From NCBI GenBank assembly GCA_026874595.1, contig CM049320.1, positions 53,223,070 to 53,287,069 of the forward strand: DNA of 64,000 bases. The letters run 5' to 3'. The notes under the pieces were generated by a model. That model was not told the origin of the DNA, did no database searches, and saw only the letters and a list, made by a program, of their open reading frames with translations. Every line of letters begins with the position of its first letter. Positions within the stretch are counted from its first letter, which is position 1. This DNA comes from Sipunculus nudus. Taxonomy: Eukaryota > Annelida > Sipuncula > Golfingiida > Sipunculidae. The position numbers and the translations under genes are program-made. This document shows, piece after piece, positions 62,071 through 64,000 of this stretch.

Positions 62071-62906
62071 CCTCAATAGAGAACTCTGGCTTAATGTCAA
62101 TGCAACCATTAAATGTTTTCCTCGAAAGGGTACTCTGGCTTAATGTCAATGCAACCATTAAATGTTTTCCTCGAAAGGGTACTCTGGCTTAATGTTATTG
62201 CAACCATTAAATGTTTTCCTCAATAGAGAACTCTGGCTTAATGTCAATGCAATCATTAAATGTTTTCCTCAATAGGTTACTCTGGCCTAATGTCAATGCA
62301 ATCATTAAATGTTTTTCTCAATAGGGTACTCTGGCTTAATGTTATTGCAACCATTAAATGTTTTCCTCAATAGAGAACTCTGGCTTAATGTCAATGCAAA
62401 TATTAAATGTTTTCCTCAATAGGTTACTCTGGCTTAATGTCAATGCAATCATTAAATGTTTTCCTCAATAGGGTACTCTGGCTTAATGTTATTGCAACCA
62501 TTAAATGTTTTCCTCAATAGAGAACTCTGGCTTAATGTAAATGCAAACATTAAATGTTTTCCTCAATAGGTTACTCTGGCTTAATGTCAATGCAACCATT
62601 AAATGTCTTCCTCGAAAGGGTACTCTGGCTTCATGTCAATGCAATCAATAACATTTCCTTAAACAGGATACTTTTATGTCAATGCAACCATGAAATGTTT
62701 TCCCTAACAGGGTACACTGGCTTCAAGTCAATCCAGTCTTTAAATCGTTTCTTTAACAGGGTAGTCTGGCTTTATGTCAATCCAATCTTTAAATCTGTTC
62801 TCTAACAGGGTACCCTGGCTTCATATCAATGAAATCAATAAAAAATTCCTTTAACAGGATACTTTGGCGTCATGTCAGCGCAATCATTAAAAGTTTTCTC
62901 TCACAG
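62071..62906 (+). repeat. 49-bp tandem array of a 3' splice site plus SRCR exon start
   Basis: About 17 units with a 49-bp step: ACTCTGGC occurs at 62,083, 62,132, 62,181, 62,230 and onward. A unit reads TTTTCCTCAATAG|GGTACTCTGG, then CTTAATGTCAATGCAACC and ATTAAATG. The downstream exon begins CTCTCACAG|GGTATTCTGG, then CTTTGTTTCTATG. The unit therefore duplicates a pyrimidine tract, AG and the codons for GYSG. Left units are nearly identical and the last five or so are more diverged, with AACAG acceptors closer to the real one. 49 is not a multiple of three. Confidence 0.9.
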
Positions 62907-63092
62907 GGTATTCTGGCTTTGTTTCTATGTATGAGGATGTTAAACCAGGAAGTGGAGATATTGTGCTTGGCGGGTTAAACTGTGATGGCACGGAGCGGGA
63001 CCTGGTTGATTGTAAAAGGACAAAAGACATCGGGAGCACGGAATGTGACCATTCGGAGGATATCGGTATTGTCTGTCTCACATCAGAAACAG
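62907..63092 (+). CDS. Candidate exon 9: C-terminal half of SRCR domain
   Basis: 186 nt, acceptor TTTCTCTCACAG, donor GTAAGG. Joined to exon 8 (G+GG) it encodes GYSGFVSMYEDVKPGSGDI, VLGGLNCDGTERDLVDCKRT, then GSTECDHSEDIGIVC. These are the hallmark SRCR blocks: LxxVxCxGxExxLxxCxxxxx, then CxHxEDxGVxC. With exon 8 the domain has six cysteines (group A pattern) and about 100 residues, the normal size. After the last cysteine come LTSET and a phase-1 donor, so the gene continues past the window, perhaps with more SRCR domains or a membrane anchor. Function (scavenger, adhesion or immune recognition) is inferred from the family. Confidence 0.92.
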
Positions 63093-64000
63093 GTAAGGTT
63101 AAAAAAAACGGAAGGTTAACAGGAAAGTGAAATGTAACTTGGACATTTGAATAATTTGTTTCGTCCTTTAAAACCCAGTCATACTAGAGGTGGAATATAT
63201 AAAATTCTTATATATATTCCTGGATATTTTAACTGCATTATAAAATTCTAATCGTATTATGTGTGCATTTCAAATACTCCGGGCCCATTCTTATGGACGG
63301 CCCGAACGCTTTACTCATGCTGAAAACTAGATGTGCATTCGGAATGGAGAAAATTCTACCCTATGACTCTTTTCTAAGTATTCATAGGGCATTCCATCAT
63401 CTTTCGACATCATGCATCTGGATTGCCGCCGGAATCCATTTTGACAGAAAAAAATAATAATATCCAGGCTGTAATGCAGTTCGAATGCCGTCGGAACCTC
63501 CCGACTGGCCCTCGAATGATTCCGGACGTAATTCAGAACACCACCGTTAGACGCGGTAATTTTTGTTACATTCAAACACATTCAAAGTTCATTTTAAGTA
63601 TTCATACTATATTCTGTTTGAATTCATGAACGTTCGAACAATAAACGGCGGCCATACCGGGAATGTTCTGACTGCATTCGAGGTGAATTCGTACATCATT
63701 ATTTTTAACAGCATTCTGAATAATTTCTGCTGTGTTCCAAATACATTCGAGCTGCAGTCGTGAGCTAATACACCAGGGATGTGCAAGTATCATTCGAGCT
63801 GGGTTCGAGGCCTATTCTGAGTATTCTAACAGCATTATTTTAAAGTTTTAAGGATATAGGTCAATTTGTAAATCCCCCCCCCCCCCCACCCCAAATGAAG
63901 CTCGATTTTGGAAAATAGTTAAGTACGGCTATTTATGTTGGATTCCTCTGATTCCGAATAAGTGTGACAATGATTTTATTGAAAATTGTGGTATTTTAGT
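63093..64000. other. Intron after the SRCR exon, with ATTCGAA-like motifs
   Basis: No further exon was identified. Between 63,330 and 63,830 the motif ATTCGAA/ATTCGGAA/TTCGAAT and relatives (GCATTCGG, GTTCGAATGCC, CATTCGAGG, CATTCGAGC, GGTTCGAGG) recurs irregularly about every 40-60 bp, suggesting a highly decayed short tandem repeat. A poly-C run of 14 lies at 63,874-63,887. Confidence 0.45.

Noticed and set aside
62554-62805. 83-codon frame within the 49-bp array
   Set aside because: It results from read-through of the tandem units, starts in the middle of a unit and ends in a stop before the true exon.

Overview
This is eukaryotic genomic DNA. It is AT-rich and intron-dominated, with GT/AG splice sites, long introns, microsatellites, a tRNA-derived SINE, a decayed non-LTR retrotransposon and several tandem-repeat families. 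The style of these repeats (elements that open with a hairpin and a GTCC/GTCCG-rich stretch and close in a GGCCCATGGGCC palindrome) and the split SRCR (scavenger receptor cysteine-rich) domain point to a marine invertebrate, most likely a bivalve mollusc. This taxonomic guess rests on impression, not on a search.

Gene content is sparse and lies on the + strand. Nine candidate exons run from 11,532 to 63,092: 11,532-11,610; 12,365-12,479; 44,792-44,932; 45,792-46,018; 46,497-46,640; 49,182-50,078; 50,838-50,897; 59,737-59,805; 62,907-63,092. Each has a plausible acceptor and donor (the left edge of the first and the right edge of the last being window-limited or uncertain), and reading frame and intron phase are compatible at every junction. 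The last three encode one complete group-A-like SRCR domain with six cysteines. The sixth encodes a cysteine-containing domain preceded by a dibasic proprotein-convertase-like site. The first five encode a region I do not recognise. Two readings are possible: one long secreted or receptor-like gene, or an upstream gene (exons 1-5) followed by a separate SRCR gene whose ATG and signal peptide lie at 49,211. An extra candidate exon at 47,315-47,450 fits exon 6 but not exon 5 in frame.

Repeats fill the rest. The dominant feature is a ~29-kb satellite (about 14,125-43,272) built of ~69-bp monomers in several types, organised into nested higher-order blocks with offsets of 1,032, 1,652, 3,514, 3,647, 4,135 and 7,649 bp. 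It lies entirely inside the proposed 32.3-kb intron between exons 2 and 3. The intron between exons 7 and 8 holds two long arrays of a ~157-bp repeat family and a reverse-strand LINE. The intron between exons 8 and 9 holds a probable hAT-like MITE packed with ATGCAAAT octamers, and then a ~17-copy, 49-bp array that repeats the 3' splice site and first codons of the following SRCR exon.

The first 11.5 kb is non-coding as far as I can see. It holds microsatellites, a ~128-bp repeat with a GGTGGCGCCACC palindrome, a 162-bp tandem repeat that happens to stay open in one frame, and another array of the ~157-bp family. No CRISPR, operon or prokaryotic feature is present.
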